In this document: positions 22,191 to 30,030 of the stretch, piece by piece
Position numbering within the stretch: the first letter of the stretch is position 1
Layout: every line of letters begins with the position of its first letter
Assembly (NCBI GenBank): GCA_900543205.1
Contig: UQQM01000022.1
Coordinates: 1-34,488, forward strand
Direction of reading: 5' to 3'
DNA length: 34,488 nucleotides
DNA from: an uncultured Bacteroides sp.
GTDB lineage: Bacteria > Bacteroidota > Bacteroidia > Bacteroidales > UBA932
Made by a program: the position numbers and the translations under genes
Notes under the pieces: generated by a model
Told to the model about the DNA's origin: nothing
The model's database searches: none
The model's input: only the letters and a program-made list of their open reading frames with translations

Positions 22191-22868
22191 CTACTCGGAT
22201 ACTCTGGCTATGTACTTGTTGATGTCATAGGCTTCGATAGCCTGGGGATACTTGTCCTTGATGGTCTCGTAGCATGAAAGCGCGGCTGCCTTGTCGCCGA
22301 GGGCCTCGCAGGCGAGCCCCTGCTTCATAAGATAGGTGGCGGCGAAGACGTTGTCGGCGAGATCCACGGCCGCCTTGAAGCATGAGACGGCGGCGGCATA
22401 GTCACCGAGTCCTACGTAGGCGTCACCCTCGCAAGCCTTGGCGCGTGCGGCGAGCACGGGCTCCTTGCCCTTGTACTGCTTCAGATATGAGATGGCGCTG
22501 TCGAAATTGCCGAGCTGGAGCTCGCAGATTCCGGCGTAGAGCGGCATGGACTTGCCGGCCTTGGAGCCGTACTGGTCAATGATGGCGGCGAATCCGAGGT
22601 TGTTGCCATCGCCGTTCAGGGCGAGCTCGTACTCACCGTTCCTGAAAAGGTTCTCGGCGGGATATGCCTGCTCCATGGCTTCGGCCACCTGATTCTGATA
22701 AACGAACCTGTGATACAGGAAAATTCCGAGACCGATCACGACCACCGCGATCACGACACCCCAGATGACTTTCTTGTTCTTCTCGAAGAACTCGCTTGTG
22801 CTGTTGACTTTCTCGGCGATGTTCTCCTGCCTCTCGTCGAACTTGTCCTTTTGATGTGTGTTTGCCAT
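22191..22868 (-). CDS. Tetratricopeptide repeat membrane protein
   Basis: 225 residues. One membrane span (VIWGVVIAVVVIGLGIFLY, about residues 34-52) follows a charged cytoplasmic N-terminus (MANTHQKDKFDERQENIAEK). The rest contains at least three TPR units: GNFDSAISYLKQY, KACEGDAYVGLGDYAAAVSCFKAAVD and QGLACEALGDKAAALSCYETI. This single-span plus TPR layout recalls YfgM-like proteins that work with the Sec translocon and outer-membrane biogenesis, but the match is in layout only. In other Bacteroidota a TPR gene of this kind is often found beside recF, which is also the case here after a two-gene insertion. It is co-transcribed with yebC. Confidence 0.82.
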   Translation of the reverse strand: MANTHQKDKFDERQENIAEKVNSTSEFFEKNKKVIWGVVIAVVVIGLGIFLYHRFVYQNQVAEAMEQAYPAENLFRNGEYELALNGDGNNLGFAAIIDQYGSKAGKSMPLYAGICELQLGNFDSAISYLKQYKGKEPVLAARAKACEGDAYVGLGDYAAAVSCFKAAVDLADNVFAATYLMKQGLACEALGDKAAALSCYETIKDKYPQAIEAYDINKYIARVSE

Positions 22869-22907
22869 ATTTAGAATCTTTATATTCCTTTTTTACAAAT
22901 CAGCCTG

Positions 22908-22915
22908 CGAAGGTA
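22908..22915 (-). promoter_or_regulatory. Weak -7-like element (TACCTTCG) before the TPR gene
   Basis: One base off the consensus on the minus strand; predicted leader about 32 bases. It could be an internal promoter, as the upstream gene on the same strand ends at 22923. Confidence 0.35.
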
Positions 22916-22922
22916 GCAAAAA

Positions 22923-23444
22923 TCATTCAATTTGCAAACCGCCGGACCGCAATAATCCCTCCATGTCGGCGGCCAGGTCGTCGTATCCCGCTATCGGATC
23001 ATCGTCGTAGACCTTCCTGACCACGAGGTCCGGCGAACTGACATAGACGCGCGGCACTCCGCTGCCTGCGAACAGCTCATAGACCGCCCTGTCCTCCTGC
23101 GCCGAATACGGGAGCGTCAGACCGTTCTCGCGCCAGTAGGCCTCAATCCCGGCGCTCCCCTGCTCGCGGCTGATGCAGACCGTGCGGACCTCGGCGCCGA
23201 AGTCGTCGTATATCCTCTGGATGACAGGCAGCTCTTCGCGGCAGTCCGGACATCCGGTATTGAAGAACACGATCAGGGACACCGAGCCTTCGAGCGACGC
23301 CGTGCTCACGAGCGAACCGTCGTTCATCTCCACGACGAAGTCCGGCAGCCTGTCGCCGGGTGCGATCTCGCTGCCGGGACGCCCCTCACGTATGCAAGAG
23401 ACCAGCAACATCGCGGCGGGAATCGCCGCCAGGAATTTCTTCAT
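22923..23444 (-). CDS. TlpA-like thiol-disulfide lipoprotein
   Basis: 173 residues from ATG 23444, which overlaps the stop of the upstream gene (ATGA). The N-terminus is a lipoprotein signal (MKKFLAAIPAAMLLVSC, lipobox LVSC). The mature protein is a thioredoxin-fold domain of the TlpA/AhpC type: APGDRLPDFVVEMNDGSL, then SLIVFFNTGCPDCREELPVI with the CxxC redox pair (CPDC) near residue 73, and a cis-Pro region SGVPRVYV near 130. It should act in the periplasm or at the outer membrane on disulfides or in cytochrome maturation. In Bacteroidota this fold is usually the C-terminal half of a larger DUF4369-thioredoxin protein; here the DUF4369 part is the separate gene just upstream. Confidence 0.85.
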   Translation of the reverse strand: MKKFLAAIPAAMLLVSCIREGRPGSEIAPGDRLPDFVVEMNDGSLVSTASLEGSVSLIVFFNTGCPDCREELPVIQRIYDDFGAEVRTVCISREQGSAGIEAYWRENGLTLPYSAQEDRAVYELFAGSGVPRVYVSSPDLVVRKVYDDDPIAGYDDLAADMEGLLRSGGLQIE

Positions 23445-23941
23445 AAGTCGCATCTCCGCAATCCCGCCCACGGCATTACGCTGTCCAGCATCGCTTTGTC
23501 GAGCCCGTCGGCCATGCCTTTGTCATACCTGGCGCGAGCAGCGTCAAATTCCTTGTCAAACGGCAGCATCAGCCGGTTGACGGCGTTCATCCTTTGGTAA
23601 AACCCGGTCCCGTCGATATCCCAACCGGTCATTGAAGCCGACTGACCTTCTATCTCCACACTTTCATCAGGGACAAAAAAGAAATACGATTTAACGCCGT
23701 TCGATTGAACGCTCAATTCTGCAAAGTAAGCCCACCCGATATTGCAGCTATAGCTGAAGAATCCGTTCGCGTCAATGGGAACGCTTACATTCACCACGTT
23801 CCTGTCGGGTTCACGCTTGACATATTCTATGAGCAGAGTATCGTTCGCGACATCTGTAAAATGACCTTTGACCGTAAAATTCTGAGCAGACAGACTCAGG
23901 GACATTGCGCTCAGCAGAATAAAGGCGATGATAATTCTCAT
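23441..23941 (-). CDS. DUF4369 domain protein, lacking the usual thioredoxin half
   Basis: 166 residues with a Sec signal peptide (MRIIIAFILLSAMSLSLSAQ). Residues 21-120 look like a DUF4369 beta domain: NFTVKGHFTDVANDTLLIEYV, then PIDANGFFSYSCN and VPDESVEIEGQS. A helical part follows (GFYQRMNAVNRLMLPFDKEFDAAR). In most Bacteroidota proteins of this type, a thioredoxin domain follows in the same chain (about 350-380 residues in all). Here the chain stops at WAGLRRCDL and the thioredoxin-fold protein is encoded by the next gene, which starts inside this stop codon. It is either a genuine two-gene version or the result of a deletion that removed the linker. The protein should be periplasmic. 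Confidence 0.75.
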   Translation of the reverse strand: MRIIIAFILLSAMSLSLSAQNFTVKGHFTDVANDTLLIEYVKREPDRNVVNVSVPIDANGFFSYSCNIGWAYFAELSVQSNGVKSYFFFVPDESVEIEGQSASMTGWDIDGTGFYQRMNAVNRLMLPFDKEFDAARARYDKGMADGLDKAMLDSVMPWAGLRRCDL

Positions 23942-23990
23942 ATGCTTCTAATTCTTGTACGAACCAGCCGGCGGGATTGAACCGGTCTGT

Positions 23991-23998
23991 CAAAGATA
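23991..23998 (-). promoter_or_regulatory. -7 promoter element (TATCTTTG) for the DUF4369/TlpA-like pair
   Basis: Perfect box on the minus strand; predicted leader about 43 bases. Confidence 0.6.
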
Positions 23999-24142
23999 AG
24001 TAAAAAGCAGCGAATACCATACATCAGGGAATCGCTCTCCGCTTCCACGGCAGCAAGGCCTTTTCTTTTCACTTGCCCGGATTTCGCATTCATTTCACGG
24101 CCTTACATTATCAATCCGGTAAATTTATATGAAAAATAAAGT

Positions 24143-24150
24143 TATATTTG
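24143..24150 (+). promoter_or_regulatory. -7 promoter element (TATATTTG) for the recF operon
   Basis: Perfect box. ATG 24158 lies seven bases after it and ATG 24152 one base after it; the former fits a leaderless start. Confidence 0.65.
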
Positions 24151-24157
24151 TATGGTT

Positions 24158-25261
24158 ATGCCGGAATTGAAGAAAATAACGATCCAGAATTTCAGGAACA
24201 TCGGGCTTCAGGATCTGGGCTTCTCCCCCAACATCAACTGCATCAGCGGCGGCAACGGAGAGGGAAAGACCAATCTGCTCGACGCAATCTGGTATCTTTC
24301 CATGACGAAGAGCGCGCTTTCCGGCTCCGACCGCTTCAATTTCCGCTACGGCACCGACAGCTTCTCGATAGCCGGAGTCTACGACATGCCCGGCGGCACT
24401 GTCGCGAGGTTCGGTGTGCAGGTGAACGCGTCAGGAGAGAAGCGGCTCCGGCACGGCGACAAGGCGTATACGCGGATTTCGGAGCACATAGGCGTGCTTC
24501 CCATAGTCATGGTCTCCCCCGCCGACATATCCATGGTCAGCGAGTCCGGAGAGGAAAGGCGCAAATTCATCAACTCGGTGCTGTCGCAGATGGACAGGGG
24601 CTACCTCGCCTCCGTCCAGCAGTACAACCGCCTCCTGCTGCAGCGCAACCGCCTCCTTAAGGCCGGGATAGCCGACGAAGATCTGCTCGGCACCTTCGAC
24701 GACAGGCTCGCCGCGGCGGCCGTCCCGATATTCGAGCGCCGTGGCGCGTTCTGCGAAAGCCTGCTCCCCGTCGTGCAGCGCTACTACGCCGACATTTCCG
24801 GAGGGCGGGAGGAGGTTGGCATAGAATACAGCTCCGACCTGCAGCGCGGCGACCTCCGCGACATACTCCTGAGGCACCGCGAGAAGGACCGTGTATTCCG
24901 CTTCACCACGGCGGGAATCCAGAGGGACGACTTCATCTTCACGATGAACGGCCATCCCATACGCCGCTGCGGCTCCCAGGGGCAGCAGAAGTCCTTCCTG
25001 GTGGCCCTCAAGTTCGCCCAGTACGAAGTCATGAAGGCCAGCTGCGGGCATCCGCCGATGATGCTGCTCGACGACCTCTTCGACAAGCTGGACACCTCCA
25101 GGGTGGGCAATCTGCTGGAGCTCGTGGCCGACAGGGAGTTCGGCCAGATCTTCCTCACGGACTGCGACCGCACCCGCACGCGGACCATAGTGGACGCCAT
25201 CACCAGCGACAGGATGTACATAGAGACGGAAGGAGGCGTCTTCAGGACAGTCGATGAATAA
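24158..25261 (+). CDS. recF: DNA replication and repair protein RecF
   Basis: 367 residues from ATG 24158 (an ATG at 24152 would add two residues but lies too close to the promoter). It opens MPELKKITIQNFRNIG, the usual RecF start. Walker A is GGNGEGKTNLLDAIW near residue 31, the signature SQGQQKSFLVALKFAQ near 273, and Walker B MLLDDLFDKLD near 302. RecF is an SMC-like ATPase that, with RecO and RecR, loads RecA at single-strand gaps and stalled forks. The following DUF721 gene starts eight bases before the stop, so these two are tightly coupled; pdxB and DUF4301 follow on the same strand. Confidence 0.95.
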   Translation: MPELKKITIQNFRNIGLQDLGFSPNINCISGGNGEGKTNLLDAIWYLSMTKSALSGSDRFNFRYGTDSFSIAGVYDMPGGTVARFGVQVNASGEKRLRHGDKAYTRISEHIGVLPIVMVSPADISMVSESGEERRKFINSVLSQMDRGYLASVQQYNRLLLQRNRLLKAGIADEDLLGTFDDRLAAAAVPIFERRGAFCESLLPVVQRYYADISGGREEVGIEYSSDLQRGDLRDILLRHREKDRVFRFTTAGIQRDDFIFTMNGHPIRRCGSQGQQKSFLVALKFAQYEVMKASCGHPPMMLLDDLFDKLDTSRVGNLLELVADREFGQIFLTDCDRTRTRTIVDAITSDRMYIETEGGVFRTVDE

Positions 25262-25577
25262 GCTCCAGTACCGCAGATACACCAGCCTCGGGGACGCCAT
25301 CAGGCTGATGCTTCGGCAGAACGGGCTCGGCCCCGAACTCGACCGCAGGAGAATCTACGCCGCATGGGACGACGCCTCCGGAGCCGGGCCCTACACGCTC
25401 AGGCGCTATTTCAAGGACGGGCGGCTCTACATCACGGTGAACTCCTCGGTGATACGCAGCCAGCTGCATTTCCAGAAGGACGCGCTGCTCGAAAAAATCA
25501 ACGCCCTGCTGTCCGAAGACGCCCTGTTTTCGTCCGGCGGCACGAACAGATATGTCAAAGAGCTGATTATCAAATGA
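25254..25577 (+). CDS. DUF721 (DciA-like) protein
   Basis: 107 residues, overlapping the recF stop by eight bases. The family pattern is visible: LGDAIRLMLRQNGLGPELDRRRIYAAWDDASG (start helix and the conserved Trp near residue 40), then TLRRYFKDGRLYITVNSSVIRSQLHFQKDALLEKIN. DUF721 is the DciA family, which is involved in loading or handling the replicative DnaB helicase in many bacteria that lack DnaC. Its pairing with recF is common in Bacteroidota and fits a replication/repair role in the cytoplasm. The stop overlaps the next start (ATGA). Confidence 0.85.
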   Translation: MNKLQYRRYTSLGDAIRLMLRQNGLGPELDRRRIYAAWDDASGAGPYTLRRYFKDGRLYITVNSSVIRSQLHFQKDALLEKINALLSEDALFSSGGTNRYVKELIIK

Positions 25578-26605
25578 AAATCGTAATCGACAAATCCATC
25601 CCCTTCATAGAAGGAGTCTTCGAGCCGTATGCCAGCGTGCTCTACCGCGAAGGCCCCGAAATTTCCGCCCAGGACCTCCACGACGCCGACGCGCTCGTAA
25701 TCCGGACGAGGACCAGGTGCGACGGCAAGCTGCTTGACGGCTCTTCCGTCAAGATCATCGCCACGGCCACGGCGGGAACGGACAACATTGACAACGACTA
25801 CTGCCGCAGGCACGGGATATTCGTGCAGAACGCCTCCGGGTGCAACGCCGGCGGAGTCGCGAACTACGTGTTCTCCGCCCTCTACGGCGCGGCCGCAAGG
25901 AAAAGCATCGACCTCACCGGGGCGAAGCTCGGCATCATAGGTCTCGGCAGCGCCGGAGAGAGGGTCGAATCCATGGGGCGCGCGCTCGGGTTCAAGGTGC
26001 TCCGCAACGACCCGAAGAAGGCCGAAATCGAATGGTACACCCAGTTCTGCACCCTCGACAAGCTGCTCAAGGATTCCGACATAGTCACGCTGCACGTGCC
26101 GCTGAACGAGTCCACGAAAGGCATGGCCAACGCGGACTTCTTCGCGATGATGAAGCCTGGGGCGTTCTTCATCAACACCTCCCAGGGCGATGTGGTGGTC
26201 GAACGGGACCTGATAGAGGCGATTCCGAAGCTCGGGCCGGTCATAATCGACACCTGGAGCCACGAGCCCACCGTCAACACCCTGCTGATGAAGATGGCCG
26301 ACATTGCCACGCCCCATATAGCCGGATACTCCCTCCAGAGCAAGCAGACCGGAACGGCGATGGCCGTCAGGGCCGTGGCCCGCTTCTTCAAGCTCAGCAG
26401 CCTCTACGAATTCTTCCCCCAGACCGACATCATGGAATATCAGGCCGTGAAGCTCGACGTGACCGACAAGTCGCAGGGCCAGATCACCGCGATGCTCCAG
26501 TACAACTACCCCATATTCACCGACGACTTCATGTTCCGCATGAACCCAACCAAATTCGAGGAGCTGCGCACGAACTACCAGTACCGCCGGGAATTCTTCA
26601 TCTAA
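25574..26605 (+). CDS. pdxB: 4-phosphoerythronate dehydrogenase PdxB
   Basis: 343 residues from ATG 25574, in the ATGA overlap with the DUF721 stop. The opening MKIVIDKSIPFIEGVFEPYA is typical of PdxB. The D-2-hydroxyacid dehydrogenase NAD site IIGLGSAGERVESMG lies near residue 121, IATATAGTDNID near 63, INTSQGDVVVERDL near 198 and the catalytic-His region DTWSHEPTVN near 226. The extra C-terminal 90 residues (the PdxB-specific dimerisation domain) are present. It oxidises 4-phosphoerythronate in the DXP-dependent pyridoxal phosphate pathway, ahead of SerC and PdxA/PdxJ. There is no obvious link to recF, but the overlaps show a shared transcript. Confidence 0.93.
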   Translation: MKIVIDKSIPFIEGVFEPYASVLYREGPEISAQDLHDADALVIRTRTRCDGKLLDGSSVKIIATATAGTDNIDNDYCRRHGIFVQNASGCNAGGVANYVFSALYGAAARKSIDLTGAKLGIIGLGSAGERVESMGRALGFKVLRNDPKKAEIEWYTQFCTLDKLLKDSDIVTLHVPLNESTKGMANADFFAMMKPGAFFINTSQGDVVVERDLIEAIPKLGPVIIDTWSHEPTVNTLLMKMADIATPHIAGYSLQSKQTGTAMAVRAVARFFKLSSLYEFFPQTDIMEYQAVKLDVTDKSQGQITAMLQYNYPIFTDDFMFRMNPTKFEELRTNYQYRREFFI

Positions 26606-26639
26606 GCGACAGAAAGCAATCACTAAAACTACCAGAACC

Positions 26640-28136
26640 ATGAACAAAGACAAAATCAACGCACAGGTGGAACGTTTCCGCAAGGGTTTCCCCTGGCTGG
26701 AAATCGTGGCCTCCGCCACTCCCGGAAAAGGAATCGAAAGACTTTCGGAGGCCCAGGCGGAAGAAGCGGTCAGATACGCCGAAACCGCCGAGACCGCCGG
26801 CCGCTGCAAGTTCGTCCCCGCGTCGGGAGCCGCCTCCAGGATGTTCAAGGACATCTTCGCCGGCATGGACGAGCCCAACGACGCCGTACGCAAGCTTGCC
26901 GACAACATCGAGGATTTCGCATTCTACAGTCCCGAAGTCTTCGGAAAGGCTCCTTACAACCCCTCCCAGGTCGCCCGCAGACTGCTGACTGACGAGGGCC
27001 TCGCCTACGGCAGCAAGCCCAAGGGCGTGCTGAAGTTCCACCGCTATCCCGAGGAGGTTCGCACCGCCCTGGCCGAGCATTTCGTGGAAGGCCAGGCCTA
27101 CATGCGCAACGCCGACGGCAGCGTGAACATCACCGTGACCATCTCTCCCGAGCACCGCGCCCTTTTCGAGGAGGCGGTAGCCGAAGTCAAGGACAGATAC
27201 GAACAGCGCTACGGAGTGCGCTACAACATCAGCTTCACATATCAGGACAAGGAGACCGACACCATCGCGGTCGACAGCGAGGGCAGGCCCTTCCTGAAGG
27301 AAGACGGAAGCATACTCACCCGCCCCGCCGGCCACGGAGCGCTCATCTACAATCTCAACGCCCTGGATTCGGAGCTCGTGTCCATCAAGAACATAGACAA
27401 CGTCTGCGTGGAGAGGATGCAGCCGGTCACATACAAATGGAAGAAGGTGCTGATGGGGCGCGCCCTGCAGCTCCGCGACCGCATACGCGGCTACATCTTC
27501 GCGCTCGACCAGATAACGGTGATGCGCAAGGAGATGTCCGACTTCGCGTTCATCCCTGCCGAAAACGTGTATCTCGACGACCCCTTCGCGACGCCCGAAT
27601 GCCAGACGCTCTGCAACGAGATAGAAACCTTCCTGCGCGACGAGCTCTGCATTGAGATGCCCGGGGCCCGGGACTGCCGCGACAGGGCCGAGAAGCTCCG
27701 CGCGAAGCTCAACCGCCCCGTGAGGGTCTGCGGTATGGTCAGGAACGAGGGCGAACCGGGAGGCGGCCCCTTCATAATCCGCGACAAGGACGGCTCCACC
27801 TCGCTCCAGATTCTCGAGGCGGCGCAGATTGACAAGAGCAACCCCCACGCCGTCGGGCAGATGAAATGCGCGACCCATTTCAATCCCGTGGACCTTGTCT
27901 GCTGCCTGCACGACTACAAGGGCGAGAAGTTCAACCTGCTGGAGCACGTGGACGGAGAGACCGGGCTCATAAGCTCGAAGAGCTATCAGGGCCGCGAGCT
28001 CAAGGCCCTGGAGCTTCCCGGACTGTGGAACGGCTCGATGTCCGACTGGAACACGCTGTTCGTCGAGGTTCCGGCCGAGACCTTCAACCCCGTGAAGACA
28101 GTACTCGACCTCCTGCGCCCCGCCCACAGGAGCTGA
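26640..28136 (+). CDS. DUF4301 family protein
   Basis: 498 residues, the normal length of this Bacteroidota family; no signal peptide or membrane span. The start lies 34 bases after pdxB and the gene is the last of the operon. The N-terminus has FVPASGAASRMFKDIF near residue 58, similar to the nucleotide loop of sugar-1-phosphate nucleotidyltransferases, then KPKGVLKFHRY near 122 (Lys as in their substrate loop), and RPAGHGALIYNLNAL followed by KNIDNV near 230-260, resembling the GHGD...NxDN blocks of UDP-glucose pyrophosphorylase. The function is not established; a divergent nucleotidyltransferase is my inference from these motifs, not a confirmed assignment. The terminator follows 25 bases after the stop. 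Confidence 0.85.
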   Translation: MNKDKINAQVERFRKGFPWLEIVASATPGKGIERLSEAQAEEAVRYAETAETAGRCKFVPASGAASRMFKDIFAGMDEPNDAVRKLADNIEDFAFYSPEVFGKAPYNPSQVARRLLTDEGLAYGSKPKGVLKFHRYPEEVRTALAEHFVEGQAYMRNADGSVNITVTISPEHRALFEEAVAEVKDRYEQRYGVRYNISFTYQDKETDTIAVDSEGRPFLKEDGSILTRPAGHGALIYNLNALDSELVSIKNIDNVCVERMQPVTYKWKKVLMGRALQLRDRIRGYIFALDQITVMRKEMSDFAFIPAENVYLDDPFATPECQTLCNEIETFLRDELCIEMPGARDCRDRAEKLRAKLNRPVRVCGMVRNEGEPGGGPFIIRDKDGSTSLQILEAAQIDKSNPHAVGQMKCATHFNPVDLVCCLHDYKGEKFNLLEHVDGETGLISSKSYQGRELKALELPGLWNGSMSDWNTLFVEVPAETFNPVKTVLDLLRPAHRS

Positions 28137-28161
28137 CATTCCCCGCACAGGGCCTAGCATG

Positions 28162-28203
28162 ATTGAAACAGAGTTGTTAAAGCAGCTCTGTTTCAATTTT
28201 TTT
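28162..28203 (+). terminator. Strong intrinsic terminator of the recF-DUF4301 operon
   Basis: A 15-bp stem with one G.U pair: ATTGAAACAGAGTTG (28162-28176) with CAGCTCTGTTTCAAT (28183-28197), a TTAAAG loop, then a T-run ending in TTTTTTG (28197-28203). Confidence 0.92.
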
Positions 28204-28206
28204 GCG

Positions 28207-28336
28207 GTCTGCGGATATAGCTGCCCACGGGGCCTTGCCACCTGCGGCAGATAACGGGTGTCGCCTCGCAGCGTAGCGGAGAGGTGACGGGATGAGCGCT
28301 TTGCGCGAAGCCCCGTGGGCGGACATATCCGCAGAC
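28207..28336 (+). repeat. Long complex inverted repeat, copy B of a candidate structured element
   Basis: Bases 28207-28233 pair with 28310-28336: 27 positions with two mismatches together (28219-28220) and one G.U. Inside are a hairpin TGCC/GGCA (28236-28239 with 28246-28249), GGGTG (28256-28260), a second hairpin TCGCCTC/GAGGTGA (28261-28267 with 28281-28287) whose loop holds AGCGTAGCGGA (28270-28280), then CGGGATG (28288-28294) and a GCGC-TTT-GCGC hairpin. The motifs match copy A (3278-3400), but the outer arm sequence is largely different, and the two hairpins flanking CGGGATG look swapped in content. It begins four bases after the T-run of the preceding terminator. The 67 bases between it and the next promoter (28337-28403) hold nothing I recognise. 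Confidence 0.8.
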
Positions 28337-28403
28337 AAGCACCTGCCGGCAATTTAAGCAATCGAGGTATAACAGGCGGCTACGGAATATATAAAATTAT
28401 TAG

Positions 28404-28411
28404 TATCTTTG
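28404..28411 (+). promoter_or_regulatory. -7 promoter element (TATCTTTG) for the decarboxylase operon
   Basis: Perfect box; predicted transcription start about 28416-28418, leaving a leader of about 50 bases to ATG 28467. Confidence 0.6.
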
Positions 28412-28422
28412 TCTGATTTTTC

Positions 28423-28458
28423 GCATTACGCCCGCGTAATGCTTTATGTCTAAGACCT
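28423..28458 (+). promoter_or_regulatory. Leader hairpin and tandem heptamer before mmdA
   Basis: GCATTACG (28423-28430) and CGTAATGC (28435-28442) form a perfect 8-bp stem around CCCG, just after the predicted transcription start. A tandem heptamer CTAAGAC-CTAAGAC (about 28449-28462) follows before the ATG. Either could be an operator or an RNA control element; no known riboswitch is recognised. Confidence 0.6.
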
Positions 28459-28466
28459 AAGACGAT

Positions 28467-30029
28467 ATGAGTATTCAAACAGACAAAATCAAGGAATTGG
28501 TTGAACGCCGCGAATCCGCAAAGCTCGGAGGCGGACAGAAGCGCATAGACGCCCAGCACGCAAAAGGCAAGCTCACCGCAAGGGAAAGGCTCGCCAGACT
28601 GCTTGACCCGGGCAGCTTCGAGGAATTCGACATGTTCGTGCAGCACCGCTGCACAGATTTCGGAATGGACGCCTCCCACACTGACGGCGACGGAGTGGTC
28701 ACGGGATACGGCACCATCGACGGACGCCTCGTCTACGTGTTCGCGCAGGACTTCACCGTGAACGGAGGCTCTCTCTCCAAGACGATGTCCGAAAAAATCT
28801 GCAAGGTGATGGACATGGCCACCCGTTCCGGCGCCCCCATCATCGGACTCAATGACTCCGGCGGAGCCCGCATCCAGGAAGGCATAGACTCCCTGGCCGG
28901 CTACGGCGAGATTTTCGAGCGCAACATCCTCGCCAGCGGCGTCGTGCCCCAGATCAGCGGCATATTCGGCCCCTGCGCCGGAGGAGCCGTCTACTCCCCC
29001 GCACTCACCGACTTCACCCTCATGGTCGAGAACACCTCCTACATGTTCCTAACCGGCCCCAGCGTGGTCAAGTCAGTGACCGGAGAGGTTGTGGATCAGG
29101 AGCAGCTCGGAGGAGCCTCTGTGCACACCACGAAATCGGGCGTCGCGCATTTCAGCGCCGCGACCGAGGAGGAGGGAATCGAAAAAATCAAGAAGCTCCT
29201 GAGCTACCTGCCCCAGAACAATCTTGAAAGCGCCCCCGAGCGCCCGACCGCAGACCCCGTCTCCAGAACCGACGACGCCCTCAACGAAATCATACCCGAC
29301 AACCCCAACAAGGCGTACGACATGTACGGAGTCATCCGCAGCATCGTCGATGACGGCGACTTCTTCGAGATTCACGAGAACTTCGCGAAGAACATCATCG
29401 TAGGCTTCGCCCACATGGGCGGCAGGAGCGTCGGGATAGTCGCGAACCAGCCGCGCATCCTTGCCGGAGTGCTCGACATCAACGCCTCCCGCAAGGCCGC
29501 CCGCTTCGTGCGCTTCTGCGACGCATTCAACATCCCCCTCGTGACCCTCGTGGACGTGCCCGGCTTCCTATGCGGAACGCAGCAGGAGTACGGCGCCATC
29601 ATCACGAACGGAGCGAAGCTGCTCTACGCCTACGGCGAGGCCACCGTGCCCAAGGTTACGGTCACCCTCAGGAAGAGCTACGGCGGGGCCCACATCGTGA
29701 TGAGCTGCAAGCAGCTGCGCGGCGATGTCAACTACGCGTGGCCTTCCGCCAACATCGCCGTGATGGGTGCGGACGGGGCCATCGGCATCATCTACGGCAA
29801 GGAGCTCAAGGCCGAAACCGACCCCGGGAAGAAAGCCCTGCTCGCCGAAGAGAAGAAGAACGAATACAACGACCTCTTCTGCAACCCCTACCAGGCCGCG
29901 AAGAAAGGATATATCGAAGACGTGATCGAGCCCAGGAACACCCGCTTCCGCGTAATCCGCGCACTTGCGGCGCTCGAGGGCAAACATCAGGAAATACCAA
30001 CCAAGAAACATGACAACCTGCCTCTATAA
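28467..30029 (+). CDS. mmdA: Methylmalonyl-CoA decarboxylase alpha subunit (carboxyltransferase)
   Basis: 520 residues, the length of acyl-CoA carboxyltransferase subunits. The family blocks are all present: [20 protein letters not shown] near residue 31, the first oxyanion-hole block [16 protein letters not shown] near 128, [13 protein letters not shown] near 170, and in the second half [17 protein letters not shown] near 361 and [14 protein letters not shown] near 406. On its own this could be a propionyl-CoA carboxylase subunit, but the OadG-like, biotin and sodium-pump beta genes directly behind it identify it as the carboxyltransferase of a membrane-bound decarboxylase. It transfers the carboxyl of methylmalonyl-CoA to biotin, giving propionyl-CoA, in the cytoplasm. 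Glutaconyl-CoA is a less likely substrate. Confidence 0.9.
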   Translation: MSIQTDKIKELVERRESAKLGGGQKRIDAQHAKGKLTARERLARLLDPGSFEEFDMFVQHRCTDFGMDASHTDGDGVVTGYGTIDGRLVYVFAQDFTVNGGSLSKTMSEKICKVMDMATRSGAPIIGLNDSGGARIQEGIDSLAGYGEIFERNILASGVVPQISGIFGPCAGGAVYSPALTDFTLMVENTSYMFLTGPSVVKSVTGEVVDQEQLGGASVHTTKSGVAHFSAATEEEGIEKIKKLLSYLPQNNLESAPERPTADPVSRTDDALNEIIPDNPNKAYDMYGVIRSIVDDGDFFEIHENFAKNIIVGFAHMGGRSVGIVANQPRILAGVLDINASRKAARFVRFCDAFNIPLVTLVDVPGFLCGTQQEYGAIITNGAKLLYAYGEATVPKVTVTLRKSYGGAHIVMSCKQLRGDVNYAWPSANIAVMGADGAIGIIYGKELKAETDPGKKALLAEEKKNEYNDLFCNPYQAAKKGYIEDVIEPRNTRFRVIRALAALEGKHQEIPTKKHDNLPL

Positions 30030-30030
30030 C

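Noticed and set aside
23948..23990. A stretch resembling the T-arm and 3' end of a tRNA on the minus strand (GGTTCAATCCCGCCGGCT)
   Set aside because: No acceptor, D-arm or anticodon stem can be formed with the neighbouring bases, no CCA end follows, and the stretch is the leader of the DUF4369 gene.
24120..24160. Replication origin near recF
   Set aside because: There are no dnaA, dnaN or gyrB genes nearby and no clustered DnaA-box-like repeats; recF is usually apart from the origin in Bacteroidota.
26598..28361. A 587-codon open frame on the minus strand across the DUF4301 gene
   Set aside because: It mirrors the plus-strand gene in a fixed frame, as happens in GC-rich coding DNA; its translation has no recognisable motif, while the plus strand encodes a conserved family. 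The same holds for long antisense frames over recF/pdxB (25427-26908) and the P-type ATPase (10255-11814).
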